DNA from: Xenopus tropicalis
Taxonomy: Eukaryota; Chordata; Amphibia; Anura; Pipidae
DNA: 64,000 nt
Assembly (NCBI RefSeq): GCF_000004195.4
Contig: NC_030683.2
Span: 77,430,910 to 77,494,909, forward strand
Direction of reading: 5' to 3'
Every line of letters starts with the position of its first letter. Position 1 is the stretch's first letter. This document shows positions 24,501 to 33,546 of this stretch, one piece after another. The position numbers and the translations under genes are program-made. Below the pieces are notes generated by a model. That model was given only the letters and a program-made list of their open reading frames with translations, searched no databases and was not told the origin of the DNA.

Positions 24501-26706
24501 AGTTATTCTATTCATACATTTGTCAAGAACAAAACTACATAGGAGGCTACACGTCAGTTGCACATAAAAGTCCCTAGGCCTCATTTATATATTTATATAC
24601 ATTTTTATGTCCCGCACAAGGTGTAGAGTGCAGCCAGACTATGGTTGCCATCTACTGATACTCTGAAACCCAGAGGGGGGTTGTGATGTCATGGGGGTGA
24701 GGCTGATGATATCAGGAGCGGGGATCTGATGTGGCGATTGGCAATTGGCTGACCGCCACATCAATCTAAAAGAGTCCTGCCCAGTTTCCCTAATTTGGAA
24801 AACCGGGCAGAGAGTTTTGATAAGGACAACCCTCCTAAAACTGGACAGGTTGCAACCCTAAGCCAAATCCCAGGCAGGTGTTTGTGTGTTTACATTGAGA
24901 TTCTGAGCATGTAGGATGGTCCTTCCTTTCAGCTATTCACCATGCCATAGTGTTAACCATCTCAGTGGTGGCTACCGTTTTAACTGCAATTTTTAAAAAT
25001 GTTTTATTTGAAGGTTAAGAGGTAGTTGTAACAAAGGCCATTAGTTTCCTAGAGAAATAAAACAGGGGGAGTAATTACAGTTTCAAATGCTAAAAGCTTT
25101 ATTTAGTTTATGAATTGTGCAATAAAGGTCAAGCAGTCACCTTAAAGGACATGTAAACCCCAAACACAAAAATGTAATCAGTGAACAGCCTCTTTGAAAT
25201 CTTTCCATACCTGCCACAATGGTTGTCCAGAGGTTAATAGTAAAGCTGAGGCATCCCCTTAATCACTTAAATTTGATTCTCCTGTAACCCACTTGCCCCC
25301 CTCCCCTCAGGAATTAGCTTTGGATGTTGGCTTGTGGGCATGCTCAGTTGTTCTAAGCTCAGATTACTAAACACGCCCTCCAGTGTAGCAGCCAGTAAAG
25401 AGATGGCAATACTGGTTGCCATAGAAACTCAGCTCTAGCTGTCTGCTTCAATTTTTTTCTCCCAACCAACTCTCCTGAGCTCACCTCAAACAAAGCAGAA
25501 CTTTTATCAGAGACAGTTCTGCCTGTGTGAGCCTGTATTCTTGATGAAATGTATGCTGAATAAGGGTCTGTGTGTGTGTATGCTGTTTGCAGATTTAAAT
25601 GTAACTGATTATGTATCAGAGGAAAAATGGCCACCGTGTAAAAAGTTGCTATTTGCTTTAGGAAAATGTGATGGTGCTAGCAAACGGAGGGGATACTGTA
25701 TATGCAGTACAAATTATGCCATTAGTGTGGGGGAGACATGCCTGACTGATATACATTGTAGGCAAATGTAGGCTTTACATGTCCTTTAACATAGAGATGT
25801 TTATCTTTGTAGTAAAAGACAAAGCAAGTACATTTTCTGTGTTACATATCAAGCCAAGGGTATAAAATAAATATAGCACAGTCAGTATAGTAGGCATTAT
25901 GAGGTTCTGAATTGAAATTTCAAAGAATGCCATATATGTATCAAGCTGCAATCCTAACATGGGTTTTGTGAAGAGGTGTTGTCTTTATTCAACATGAGTT
26001 TGAACAGCAATGTTTATTCTAAACAAAATTATAAATAATATAATTTTTATCCTTTATTGATTAATATCTGTTATAGGCCATAGTATCAAAAAAAGTAAGT
26101 ATGTAAAAATGTAAGTATACTAAATTCTAAAACATAATAATAATCAACCCCCCTACTTTTTTTTTAATAGGCTTGAAATTTTTTGACCTTCATGCAAGCG
26201 GCTCCTTTAATACACTCTTGCTTCTGGATATGGAAAAAAATGTCTATATTCAGTGGAAAAAACATGGCCACCCTCTGTTAATTGCATATGCCTTTACAGT
26301 CAAAGATTATTCTACTGTAAATCAAGAAATTGATAGGCTTGAAGGTGGCCCACAAACTATTTTTGTCTTTACTTTAGGGCATCACTTCCGACCATTTCCT
26401 ATCACCTTATTTATTAAAAGACTTCTCAATACACGCAAAGCCATAGAAAGGCTCTTTCTTCGTAGTCCAGATACAAAGGTCATCATAAGAACAGAAAACA
26501 CCAGGGAACAGAGTGTGGGCATGGATCGATTTAGCGACTTTCATGGCTTTATTCAATATCAGTTAACAAAGGATATCTTCCAAGGACTGAATGTAGGAAT
26601 TATTGATGCCTGGGACATGTCAATTGCTTTAGGTACATTTCAACTTCATCCTTCAACTTCAACTGTTAAAAATCAAATTAACATGTTTTTAAAGTATATT
26701 TGTTAA
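12479..26706 (+). CDS. nxpe-like: NXPE family protein (neurexophilin-like + PC-esterase), complete, 5 coding exons
   Basis: Joining 12479-12577, 13649-14337, 19240-19301, 24239-24457 and 26171-26706 gives 1605 nt: 534 residues and a stop. All junctions use GT/AG and the phase agrees at each. Residues ~12-31 form a hydrophobic signal anchor, so a type II Golgi/secretory-pathway protein is likely. Residues ~60-290 are neurexophilin-like. Residues ~300-534 are a PC-esterase (SGNH-like) domain with GDST at 340-343 (Ser342), [15 protein letters not shown] at 502-505 and His516 in QLHP. Length fits the family (about 540-560). NXPE proteins are poorly characterised; one human member has been proposed to act in mucin glycan acetylation (from memory). 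Which paralogue this is cannot be told here, since frogs carry many. The introns are filled with transposons but no coding exon is broken. Confidence 0.9.
12580..12902. other. NXPE intron 1, left part
   Basis: Unique-looking AT-rich intron with a short (ta)n near 12692. Nothing else recognised. Confidence 0.5.
12911..13622. mobile_element. hAT-type non-autonomous element, 8-bp duplication ATAACAGC
   Basis: 712 bp with termini CAGGGCTGCCAT and ATGGCGGCCCTG (imperfect inverted repeat). It is flanked by ATAACAGC at 12903-12910 and 13623-13630. An 8-bp duplication and CAG..CTG ends are hAT hallmarks. It carries a second MITE inside (about 13175-13462). It lies in NXPE intron 1, ending 26 bp before exon 2. 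Confidence 0.85.
13175..13462. repeat. MITE fragment nested in the hAT element
   Basis: Shares gccgatnngtagctgccgat and the palindromic hairpin gatatcacccacccgtaggtggggatatc with the element at 41359-41707. The right terminus gtgtatggccacctta is present; the left end is eroded. Confidence 0.65.
13649..14337 (+). CDS. nxpe-like: NXPE coding exon 2 (neurexophilin-like domain)
   Basis: 689 nt, entering in phase 0 with [16 protein letters not shown] and leaving after AG of an Arg codon. It contains the neurexophilin-like features [30 protein letters not shown] and [16 protein letters not shown], plus several Cys near the end ([28 protein letters not shown]). Acceptor tttttggcag, donor gtaaat. 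The conserved frame upstream of the first in-exon Met confirms that the exon starts at 13649. Confidence 0.9.
14566..16487 (+). mobile_element. L2-type LINE in NXPE intron 2, two-frame remnant
   Basis: Reads an APE endonuclease ([29 protein letters not shown]) at 14649-15476, then a reverse transcriptase at 15473-16483 ([43 protein letters not shown]). The two parts are in different frames. The usual AAFDTVDH motif reads PAFHTVDH. The 3' third of the RT and the tail are missing. Same strand as the host gene. Confidence 0.88.
16519..17234 (+). mobile_element. CR1 LINE remnant in NXPE intron 2, internally deleted, split by hAT MITE
   Basis: Matches the CR1 copy at 1.3-3.9 kb from tattgttcttagtgaag (2833 there). 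It jumps from the GSVLGP region straight to [10 protein letters not shown] near 16918, so most of the RT thumb is deleted, and ends near a ttactatg tail. The hAT element at 16595-16854 interrupts it. Confidence 0.8.
16595..16854. mobile_element. hAT MITE, perfect 14-bp termini, 8-bp duplication TTAATGGT
   Basis: 260 bp starting CAGTGTTGGACTGG and ending with its exact reverse complement. TTAATGGT is at 16587-16594 and 16855-16862. The uninterrupted target (gttaatggtacattctctac) is in the CR1 copy near 2905. Confidence 0.92.
17235..18566. other. NXPE intron 2, unassigned
   Basis: No coding exon seen. A repeat fragment near 17610-17690 (ttttcagataagggatctttcc) resembles a common interspersed repeat. 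The rest is C+T-rich unique sequence. Confidence 0.45.
18575..18845. repeat. Probable hAT-type element, decayed
   Basis: Starts CAGTGCCAGGA and ends TTCCAGCCCTG, with a degenerate flanking 8-mer (cctaccag / cctaacaa, 6 of 8). The interior has inverted ctaggc/caccctaggcag blocks. Open frames here are low-complexity shadows. Confidence 0.5.
19082..19313 (+). repeat. Tandem-duplicated block, original unit with NXPE coding exon 3
   Basis: Its parts recur about 320 bp later at 19403-19508 (from gtcaatagagt to tcag) and, after an inserted ~490 bp, at 20002-20114 (from ttcagtaaca through the exon and donor). So intron flank, exon and donor were duplicated together. Confidence 0.8.
19240..19301 (+). 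CDS. nxpe-like: NXPE coding exon 3
   Basis: 62 nt completing an Arg codon, then [20 protein letters not shown], and leaving one base (A) of the next codon. Acceptor acaaaacag, donor gtaagt. The phase matches exons 2 and 4 exactly. It links the neurexophilin-like and esterase domains. Confidence 0.85.
19403..20114 (+). repeat. Second copy of the exon-3 block, interrupted
   Basis: The first half (19403-19508) and second half (20002-20114) are separated by sequence that includes a short inverted-repeat element at 19513-19640 (ctatagcaa...gggaaagttgt / acaactttccc...ttgctatag). Confidence 0.7.
20041..20102 (+). pseudogene. Decayed duplicate of NXPE coding exon 3
   Basis: Aligned to exon 3 it has the same length and no stop, and would encode [20 protein letters not shown], five changes in 20 residues. 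The acceptor AG has become AA and the only nearby AG (20040-20041) would drop one base and shift the frame. The donor has weakened from gtaagt to gtatct. Use as a spliced exon is unlikely. Confidence 0.75.
20554..23317 (+). mobile_element. CR1 LINE copy in NXPE intron 3, broken
   Basis: ORF2 from the end of the endonuclease ([13 protein letters not shown]) to the 3' tail of taactatg units. Breaks visible: an antisense CR1 fragment at 21031-21309; a deletion near 21880 before the RPVSL block; a 1-base loss near 22106 in YLDFAKAFD; and a deletion near 22757 removing KKDINELE. The RT stretch 22144-22785 keeps [10 protein letters not shown] and FADDT. The sequence is almost identical to the copy at 34.7-38.9 kb. 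Confidence 0.9.
21031..21309 (-). mobile_element. 5'-truncated CR1 3' end inserted antisense into another CR1
   Basis: Reverse complement of a CR1 3' end: it begins with the tail (agttacatagttacatag) and runs back to the [10 protein letters not shown] coding part. It splits the host CR1 at aaacctttat|ggctgaataa. No clear target duplication, as is usual for CR1. Confidence 0.85.
23443..23779 (+). mobile_element. CR1 3' end fragment
   Basis: Last ~65 codons of ORF2 ([34 protein letters not shown]), the 3' UTR and an aactatgt tail. A diverged copy in the same orientation as its neighbour. Confidence 0.8.
24239..24457 (+). CDS. nxpe-like: NXPE coding exon 4 (esterase nucleophile motif)
   Basis: 219 nt. 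It completes an Arg codon (A|GA), continues [14 protein letters not shown] and [18 protein letters not shown], and carries [13 protein letters not shown], the GDS nucleophile block of PC-esterase domains (Ser342 of the joined protein). Acceptor tctttcag, donor gtaaga. Ends one base into a Ser codon. Confidence 0.9.
24641..24859. repeat. Short MITE-like element in NXPE intron 4
   Basis: Left end atggttgccatctactg, right end ggacaggttgcaaccct, roughly inverted. Contains gattggcaattggctgaccgccac. Non-coding. Confidence 0.45.
25146..25785. repeat. MITE, AGGACATGTAAA termini, TTAA flanks
   Basis: 640 bp with inverted termini aggacatgtaaa / tttacatgtcct, and TTAA on both sides (25142-25145, 25786-25789). 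The 76-codon open frame inside (25541-25771) has no recognised domain and is treated as chance. A left-end fragment of the same family starts at 57437. Confidence 0.75.
26171..26706 (+). CDS. nxpe-like: NXPE terminal coding exon 5
   Basis: 536 nt ending in TAA at 26704-26706. It completes Ser (A|GC), then [12 protein letters not shown], and holds the C-terminal half of the esterase domain: [52 protein letters not shown] and the family-typical ending [11 protein letters not shown]. Translation must enter through the splice site; the in-exon leucine codon is not a start. No clear AATAAA was seen within the first 300 bp after the stop. Confidence 0.9.
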
Positions 26707-27334
26707 CTCAGTATAATAGCAAATAGCCGCTACACTCTGCATGTAGCACCAGAACCACCATTGCACTTCATCAATCCCTTTTATGACTCCTGTTCCTTTC
26801 TTCTGATATTACCTCTATGTCCTAAGTACCTTCAGCATTTTTACTTATCCTCCTCCAGATTCTTCTTCTTTGCCTTATCTTTTGGTCTTTAAAATTAGAC
26901 AACCTCTGCTACACACTGCAATAACCTGTCACTTCTCTCCCCGCGGCCTTGCACCCCATCCCTTACTTAATCAGAAGTCCCTGCTGTTGCTTCCACTGCT
27001 TGGCCTGGCTGCACTGGTAGGACTGGTAGGGCGGGAGATTAAAATCTAGTGCAGATGCGGCTAGGGGGCAGTATGCTGCCCTAGGCCTGGGCCAGATGTT
27101 TTTGGCTGGGGGCCAGGAAACAGAAGATTTGCAGTACGTGTAGTGCGGTGCCGCAATTATGGGCATGAACACTTTTTATGGTCAAGCCTTTTAGACATTG
27201 GTCTGGTAACCCAAGCCAAAAATCATTGTAAGATTAAGTGCAGTTAGCCAACAGATTGATGGTTGCTATGTATAGGTTATATGACCTTTAGCAAACCTGG
27301 CACCAGTTACTACATTTCTGCTTAAAAGTAAAAA
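26707..27334. other. NXPE 3' flank, no further gene
   Basis: Contains the 3' UTR (extent unknown) and a GC-richer patch at 26990-27110 that may be a decayed repeat (gctgccctaggcctgggcc). Nothing coding. Confidence 0.4.
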
Positions 27335-28470
27335 TTGAGGGGCTGTAGCCAAGATGGCATCTTGTACAGATGTGTTCTACTGAGCTCCTCCACAGCTTAA
27401 TTATCCTGAGTGCCACAACAGCAGAAAAGACACCCAGTTTGAAAGATTTATTTAAAGTGGACCTGTCACCCAGACATAAAAAGCTGTGTAACAAAAGCCC
27501 TTTTCAAATTAAACAAGAAACCCAAAATCACTTTTTTATTACTACATCCATACCCATTATATAGGCATTTAAAAATCCCAGCTGTCAATCATATATTGCC
27601 TGCCCCGCCTCTATGCTTTAGGCATAGAGGTGGGGCAGAAAGTTACTTTCACTTTCAATTCAGAACTTCTTAGATGTCACTGCACTCCTCACATTCCCCC
27701 TCCCTCCTCACCATGTAATTTTGTAACCAGTGCATGGACATGGGCATCAGGTCCATCCATACTGGCACAGAAACAAGATTTTGGCAGGATGCAATGCCTG
27801 CTTTGATAACAGTGTCCACAATATGGTGCCTGCCTGCCTGCTTACTGCAATTGTGAATTCCAAGGCTGAAGAAAATAATATTAAAATAATTTATATAGTG
27901 TAAGTAAAGTTTATTTTGCTTGACAAACACAATAGAAAACAATTTGGAATTATTTTTAAGGTGACAGGTCCCCTTTAAGTAAATAAGATGGGAAAACACA
28001 GCCAGAGAGGAAGAGCAGACCATCGTGAGTCTGAGATCATGGTGAGTCTGAGCCACACCAAATGGATGACTGAAAGGCCTTGGACCTGCATTGCTTAATC
28101 CTCTGTCACCCAGCCATGAACCAGTTACACTCGAGCCATCGGATGCAGACCTGTTGGCAGCAATAAACAGCTCACACTCCAGCATAACCACACAATTGGA
28201 GTCGATCAAAGTAGACACAACATTGAAAGATATGGCTGCCCTGCTTCCAGGGCATATACGACTCAGCAGCAACAAGTAGTGACACTTACCGTTTGGGCAG
28301 AAAATCTAGAGAACTGCAACCAACGGAGCAACTTGCAATTCGTAGGCCTACCAGAGGGCAGTAAAGGGAAATCTCCCTAGGCCTTTGTTGAGAACATATC
28401 GCATTCCAACAAGATCTTTACTTCTGGGCACCCCACCCAGGCCACTGATAATGCAATTCCTTAATTATTG
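27335..28470 (+). mobile_element. L1/Tx1-type LINE 5' end with ORF1 remnant, split by MITE
   Basis: After the nested MITE, an ATG at 27988 opens MGKHSQRGRAD, and further on, across stops and shifts, the frame reads ENCNQRSNLQFVGLPEG, the hallmark of the coiled-coil/RRM border of L1 ORF1 proteins. The left part (27335-27451, 'gtagccaagatggcatcttg') fits an L1 5' UTR. It breaks off near 28470. ORF2 is absent here. Confidence 0.65.
27456..27974. repeat. MITE (ACCTGTCACCC family), intact, in L1 5' region
   Basis: 519 bp, inverted termini agtggacctgtcaccc / gtgacaggtcccct, flanked by TTAA on both sides. It serves as the undisturbed reference for the copies at 10071 and 32242. Confidence 0.8.
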
Positions 28471-28899
28471 GGATCGCAACACTGTAATGATGGCAGCTGG
28501 ACAGTAAGGCCAACTAATATATAATGGCACGAATATTTCCTTGTACCTGGACTACTCTAACTTTGACTATTGCATAGCACTTTACATTTCATTTTTTTTT
28601 TCTTCAAACTTTTTTGGATCAGGCCCCTCCCCCCAACAACAACATTGTTAACATTGTTAACTAAAATGAGTTTTTTTTTTTAATGTGTGTAATTTATATA
28701 GTTGTGCATATGCTTTAAAAATCATACACAGGCAAAACTTTATGTAAATAATTACTTTAGTAACTTGGTAATGCAGAAATGTGGCTCAAAATATAACCTC
28801 CAGTCTTTAAAGTGGAATATTGTGTACCTATCAACATTTGTTGGTGAGAAAATTATGTATTATGCTGACATTTATAAACTTTATTTAAATCCAGAAGCC
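28471..28899. other. No feature recognised
   Basis: AT-rich with homopolymer T tracts near 28590 and 28670. A 69-codon open frame at 28702-28911 has no recognised similarity. Confidence 0.4.
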
Positions 28900-28903
28900 T
28901 TAA

Positions 28904-29158
28904 AGGAGTAGGAAAGTCTAAGAGAGAGTTAATCTCCTGTTCAGATGATTTCCTCCCATTCAGATGATCAGAAGCCTCATAGGAAAAAAAACGCTGGGCT
29001 CTGTAAAGAAAGTTCCAAGACATGCTCAGTTTGTAAGACTTTGAGAAAGGTTCCTGCTGATTGGCTCAGATCTACACAGTGTTTCTGTAAGTGCTTATGG
29101 CTGTGTTTACATAGACCTTTCTGATAAAGCTTACTTAGTTTTTACCTTTCCTTCTCCT
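28904..29158. repeat. MITE (AGGAGAAGG family), 255 bp
   Basis: Starts aggagtaggaaag, ends ctttccttctcct, flanked by TTAA (28900-28903, 29159-29162). A shorter relative of the element at 4376. Confidence 0.75.
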
Positions 29159-29170
29159 TTAACCCGTTAA

Positions 29171-30348
29171 CCCAGACTAATTTAGTTGCCTTTTATGAGG
29201 AGGTGTACATAGAGTGTACAAAGAGTGGTTGTAAATGGAACATTTTCTAATTGGACCAGTGTGGTTAGTGGAGTACCGCAGGGGTCAGTCCTTGGGCCTT
29301 TGCTGTTTAACTTGTTTATTAATGACCTGGAGGTGGGCATAGACAGTATTGTTTCTATTTTTGCTGATGACACTAAATTGTGCAAAACTATAAGTTCCAT
29401 GCAGGATGCTGCCGCTTTGCAGAGCGATTTGAAAAAATTGGAAAACTGGGCAGCAAACTGGAAAATGAGGTTCAATGTTGATAAGTGCAAAGTTATGCAC
29501 TTTGGTAGAAATAATATAAACGCAAACTATCTACTGAATGGTAGTGTGTTGGGGGTATCCTTAATGGAGAAGGATCTAGGGGTTTTTGTTGATAACAAGT
29601 TGTCTAATTCCAGGCAGTGTCATTCTGTGGCTACTAAAGCAAATAAAGTGCTGTCTTGTATAAAAAAGGGCATTGACTCAAGGGATGAGAACATAATTTT
29701 GCCCCTTTATAGGTCCCTGGTAAGGCCTCACCTTGAGTATGCAGTGCAGTTTTGGGCTCCAGTCCTTAAGAAGGATATTAATGAGCTGGAGAGAGTGCAG
29801 AGACGTGCAACTAAACTGGTAAAGGGGATGGAAGATTTAAACTATGAGGTGAGACTGTCGAGGCTGGGGTTGTTTTCTCTGGAAAAGAGGCGCTTGCGAG
29901 GGGACATGATTACTCTGTACAAGTACATTAGAGGGGATTATAGGCAGTTGGGGGATGTTCTTTTTTCCCATAAAAACAATCAACGCACCAGAGGTCACCC
30001 CTTTAGATTAGAGGAAAGGAGTTTCCATTTGAAGCAGCGTAGGTGGTTTTTCACGGTGAGGGCAGTGAGGTTATGGAATGCCCTTCCTAGTGATGTGGTA
30101 ATGGCAGATTCTGTTAATGCCTTTAAGAGGGGCCTGGATGAGTTCTTGATCAATCAGAATATCCAAGGCTATTGTGATACTAATATCTACAGTTAGTACT
30201 AGTGGTTGTATTTATAGTTTATGTATGTGAGTGTATAGATTGGTAGGTGTGGGTTAGGTGTGCTGGGTTTACTTGGATGGGTTGAACTTGATGGACACAG
30301 GTCTTTTTTCAACCCTATGTAACTATGTAATTATGTAACTATGTAACT
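29171..30348 (+). mobile_element. CR1 LINE 3' part with a 323-codon open frame
   Basis: A continuous frame from 29225 to 30196 covers the RT palm from [15 protein letters not shown] and FADDT through the thumb ([55 protein letters not shown]) to the C terminus, and is followed by a 3' UTR and taactatg tail. A deletion near 29205 joins an upstream RT piece ([11 protein letters not shown]) to [13 protein letters not shown]. It lacks the endonuclease and RT start. It is the least decayed CR1 stretch here and a useful reference. Confidence 0.9.
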
Positions 30349-30879
30349 GCCTGTGCATAACTTTGTATGAATATCACTGTTCCACAGCTTCTATGCAGTG
30401 GTTGCAAAACTGGAAAATTTGCTTCAAGGTCAATACCCCTGTTCCCCCTTCCAATAAATTCAAATAAATCTTTGACTTCAAGGCTCTCTTGCTGTCTGTT
30501 ATACCCACAGCCCAAGTGCTCTGTAAGTAGGGTGCTGTGTAACAGACTGCGTTCTATAGGAACTTAAAGAAAGCCTTGACACTAAGGATTAATTAGACAT
30601 GAACGCACTGACACTTTCAGAAAACTTCACATACCAACACAAAAAGCATTGGCTGTGATTTGTAGGTGCTGGGTCTTTGTGTTCCCTCTTCAGTATGCTG
30701 ATATTTTGGGTAGGGTTCAGCATATCCCCCCCTCGTAAATCAAGGTACAGGCCCTGTACTTAGAGCCAATCACACTGAGGCACACATGACATAAATACAT
30801 CAAGCACTCGGGAACCTAGAGCTTCTTTTGTTCCATTGTCTGGACGTTGAAAAAGTTACACTATTACTGGATCCCCTTG
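30349..30879. other. No feature recognised
   Basis: Unique-looking sequence between two CR1 copies, no coding signal. Confidence 0.4.
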
Positions 30880-31960
30880 CTTGAGACCCGAAACAAAGTA
30901 GCAAGGCTGATCTCTAATAGCCAGGAGACCAGTTTCTCTAGTATTGGTGGGGAGGAGAGCAGAGCTAGGCCTAAACAGAGTTTAGTGGTTATAGGGGGTT
31001 CAATTATTAGGAAAGGTGACAGGGTAATCTGTCATCTGGATCCCTACAACCAAATGCTTTGCTGTCTTCCTGGTGCCAGGGTTCAGCATGTGGTTGATCA
31101 GGTTGACAAATTATTGGGTGGGGCTGGGCATGACCCAACTGTCTTGGTACATATTAGTACTAATGATAAAATTAATGGTAGGTGGAGGACCTTAAAGAAG
31201 GATTTAGGCTCTAAGATTAAGGAAAGGCCCTCCAATCATTTTTTCGGATATTTTGCCGGTGCCACATACAAATTTAGGGAGACAGCGGGAGCTTATGGAG
31301 ATAAATGCGTGGCTAAAGTCTTGGTGTAGGAAGGAAGGGTTTGGATTCCTAGAGCACTGGGCTGACTCTTCTTTGGGGTACAATCTATACAGCCATGATG
31401 GATTGCACCTCGATGGAAGCGGGTCCGCTGTGCTAGGGGAGAGAATGACTAAGAGGCTGGAGGAGTGTTTAAACTAGGCAGGGGGGTGAGCTAGAGTTTT
31501 ATGGGAAAGCTAGTGTAGAGGGGCAGTGGGATTAGCAAGGGGTCATGGGGGAGGAGTGAGGGGACATAGAGTTTACCAGCTAAGGAGCTTCCACTGTTAC
31601 AAAGGAAACAAGCTAATATTAATCTTAGCTCTAACTCTCTGTTACCTATTGTAGTAATCTCCGCTGCATGGTGGCTAATGCACGGAGCTTGTCAGGTAAA
31701 TTAGGAGAGCTGGAGTATATTGCAGGTACTGAAAATTATGATTTAATTGGTATCACTGAGACTTGGTGGGATGAAACATGCAACCGGGCTGTGAATTTAA
31801 GTGGTTACACCCTTTTTAGGAGGAACAGAGGGGTGAAAATGGTGGAGGGGTTTGTCTTTATGTTAAATCAGATTTAAAGCCGTGTGCTAAAGAAATTACC
31901 AGGGACAATGTGGAATCCCTTAGGATAGAGATTTCAGCAGGCTAAAGGTTCTTCTTATGA
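30880..31960 (+). mobile_element. CR1 LINE 5' part: ORF1 esterase-like domain and start of ORF2
   Basis: ORF1 (30880-31477, shifting frame near 31250) reads SLVVIGGSIIRKGDRV, HLDPYNQMLCCLPGARVQHV, LVHISTNDK, then LKSWCRKEGFGFLEHW and HDGLHLDGSGSAVLGERM. This is the SGNH/esterase-like ORF1 known for CR1 elements. The nucleophile block is GGS where GDS is expected, and STND stands for GTND. ORF2 begins at 31668 with MVANARSLSGKLGELEYI (endonuclease) and is lost after 31877. Confidence 0.82.
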
Positions 31961-32096
31961 GGTTCTTCATATGAGGTTCCTTATACTTGAATTTGAAATG
32001 CATACAGCCAGCACGGGGACTGCTACCTGTTGAGGAGTACTTACTGAATACACTGGGAGCTACGGCAGGACTTTTATCTATATTTGACAGTGTCTT

Positions 32097-32661
32097 TATG
32101 TGGCTACTAAAGCAAATAAAGTGCTGTTTTGTATTAAAAAGGGTATTGACTCAAGGGATGAAAACATAATTTTACCTCTTTATAGGCCTTTGGTAAGGTC
32201 TCACCTTGAGTATGCGGTGCAGTTTTGGGCTCCAGTCCTTACAGGGGACCTGTCACCCTAAGAAATAACTCCAAATTATTTTCTATATTCTTAGTTGAGC
32301 AAAATAAACTTTACTTACTCTATATAAATAATATAAATCTTGTTTCTTTCCGTCTTGGAATTATTCAATAGCAGCAAGCAGACAGCTGCCATTTTGTGGA
32401 CACTGTTATGAAGGTAAGCTTTGTATCATGCCAAAATCTTGTTTCTGTGCCGGAAAGAGGTACCAGATGTCCAGGCCCATGCACTGGCTACATACAGTAA
32501 TTAGATGATGAGGAGGGAGGGGAAAAGTGAGTTGTGCAGTGACAGTATAAAATGATGTCAATATAAAAATGAATTTGGGTTTCATGTTTAATTTGAAAAG
32601 GACTTTTATTATACAGCTTTTTATGTCTGGGTGACAGGTCCACTTTAGGAAGGATATTAAA
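32097..32661 (+). mobile_element. CR1 RT fragment split by a MITE
   Basis: 32097-32241 matches CR1 thumb sequence ([22 protein letters not shown] to VQFWAPVLT). After the MITE, ggaaggatattaa (32648-32660) continues the same CR1 (KKDIN). Small and dead. Confidence 0.75.
32242..32644. repeat. MITE (ACCTGTCACCC family) in CR1, TTA duplication
   Basis: 403 bp, termini caggggacctgtcaccc / gggtgacaggtccact, TTA at 32239-32241 and 32645-32647. The target cctta(a/g)gaaggatatt is seen in other CR1 copies. Confidence 0.8.
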
Positions 32662-33060
32662 GGGACACTAATGCCTAAAAGAGAATATGGCTAGAAAGGT
32701 TTAGCTATGTGTTTTGAGCCCTTGTACCAGCCACAACCACCAAAGCTCTATAGAAATAAAGATCTGGGAATCTGAAGATGCCCACAGTAGTTCTCCATCT
32801 TTTGACTTGCCCAACTACTGCACATGCTCAGTCTGCTCTTGGCTGATGTCTATGATCTGAGGTTAGGGATCGTCTCACATAGTAACATAGTAAGTTAGGT
32901 TGAAAAAAAGACATACGTCCATCACTTTCAACCATAAATATTCTTCATTCCTATGCCGGCTAGCTATAGTCACAGGCTGTTCACAACTAAACATGCATAC
33001 AAGCCAACCAATCACAGTCCTGTCTGACTGCTCCCTAAAAAACTGAAGTCTTGCTCTGGC
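32661..33060. repeat. Left end of another MITE plus antisense CR1 tail
   Basis: Agggacactaatgcctaaaag after TTAA looks like the left terminus of a further MITE; no right terminus was found. At 32877-32937 the sequence is a reversed CR1 tail (tagtaacatagtaagttaggttgaaaaaaag). Confidence 0.45.
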
Positions 33061-33063
33061 ACA

Positions 33064-33546
33064 TTAAGCTTGGGGCGAGACTTTAGCTGAATCCTTATTG
33101 TGTGACTTTACTTTCCACCTTGTAATGATTCCAAATACTAAGCTATGTAAGTTACAAAGGTTGGAAACTTGAGCAGAAGCTATGACAAAAGTGTTAATCA
33201 CTTTGCTATTACAAAACAGTCCATCTGGAAATAAACTTTCCCAATGTAAAGGTTTTTCTGTATGTAATACAGTGACTTGCATATGCACCTTACAATCTCC
33301 CCCATGGGCAACAGACAGAACATTATTCATTTTAGTACACAACAGACTTCTCTCAAAGTGTTTATGAAGCAGTTCCATGGGGTTTCTGTGCATTACACAT
33401 GGGGAGAGGCCAAACTTTGCCAGTAGGTAAATAGGCAGAACAACACGATATGTACAAACCTTTGCACAAACACTACGTTCCTTCCCAAGTATGCTGATTT
33501 GCATATGCAAAGTGATTAACACTAAGTTCAGAATTTGTGCTCTCAC
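33064..33546 (-). other. Unrecognised 160-codon open frame, minus strand
   Basis: Longest open frame in the window with no LINE, Penelope or host-gene motif. Three runs of Cys/His are scattered through it but no family pattern. A perfect 16-bp inverted repeat (33191-33206 / 33507-33522) lies within it, and a gcatatgc palindrome stands next to the right arm, so the region may be a non-coding inverted-repeat element. I do not claim a protein. Confidence 0.2.

Noticed and set aside
25541..25771. 76-codon + frame with several Cys ([16 protein letters not shown]...)
   Set aside because: It lies wholly inside a MITE with matching termini at 25146-25785; no domain and no splice context.
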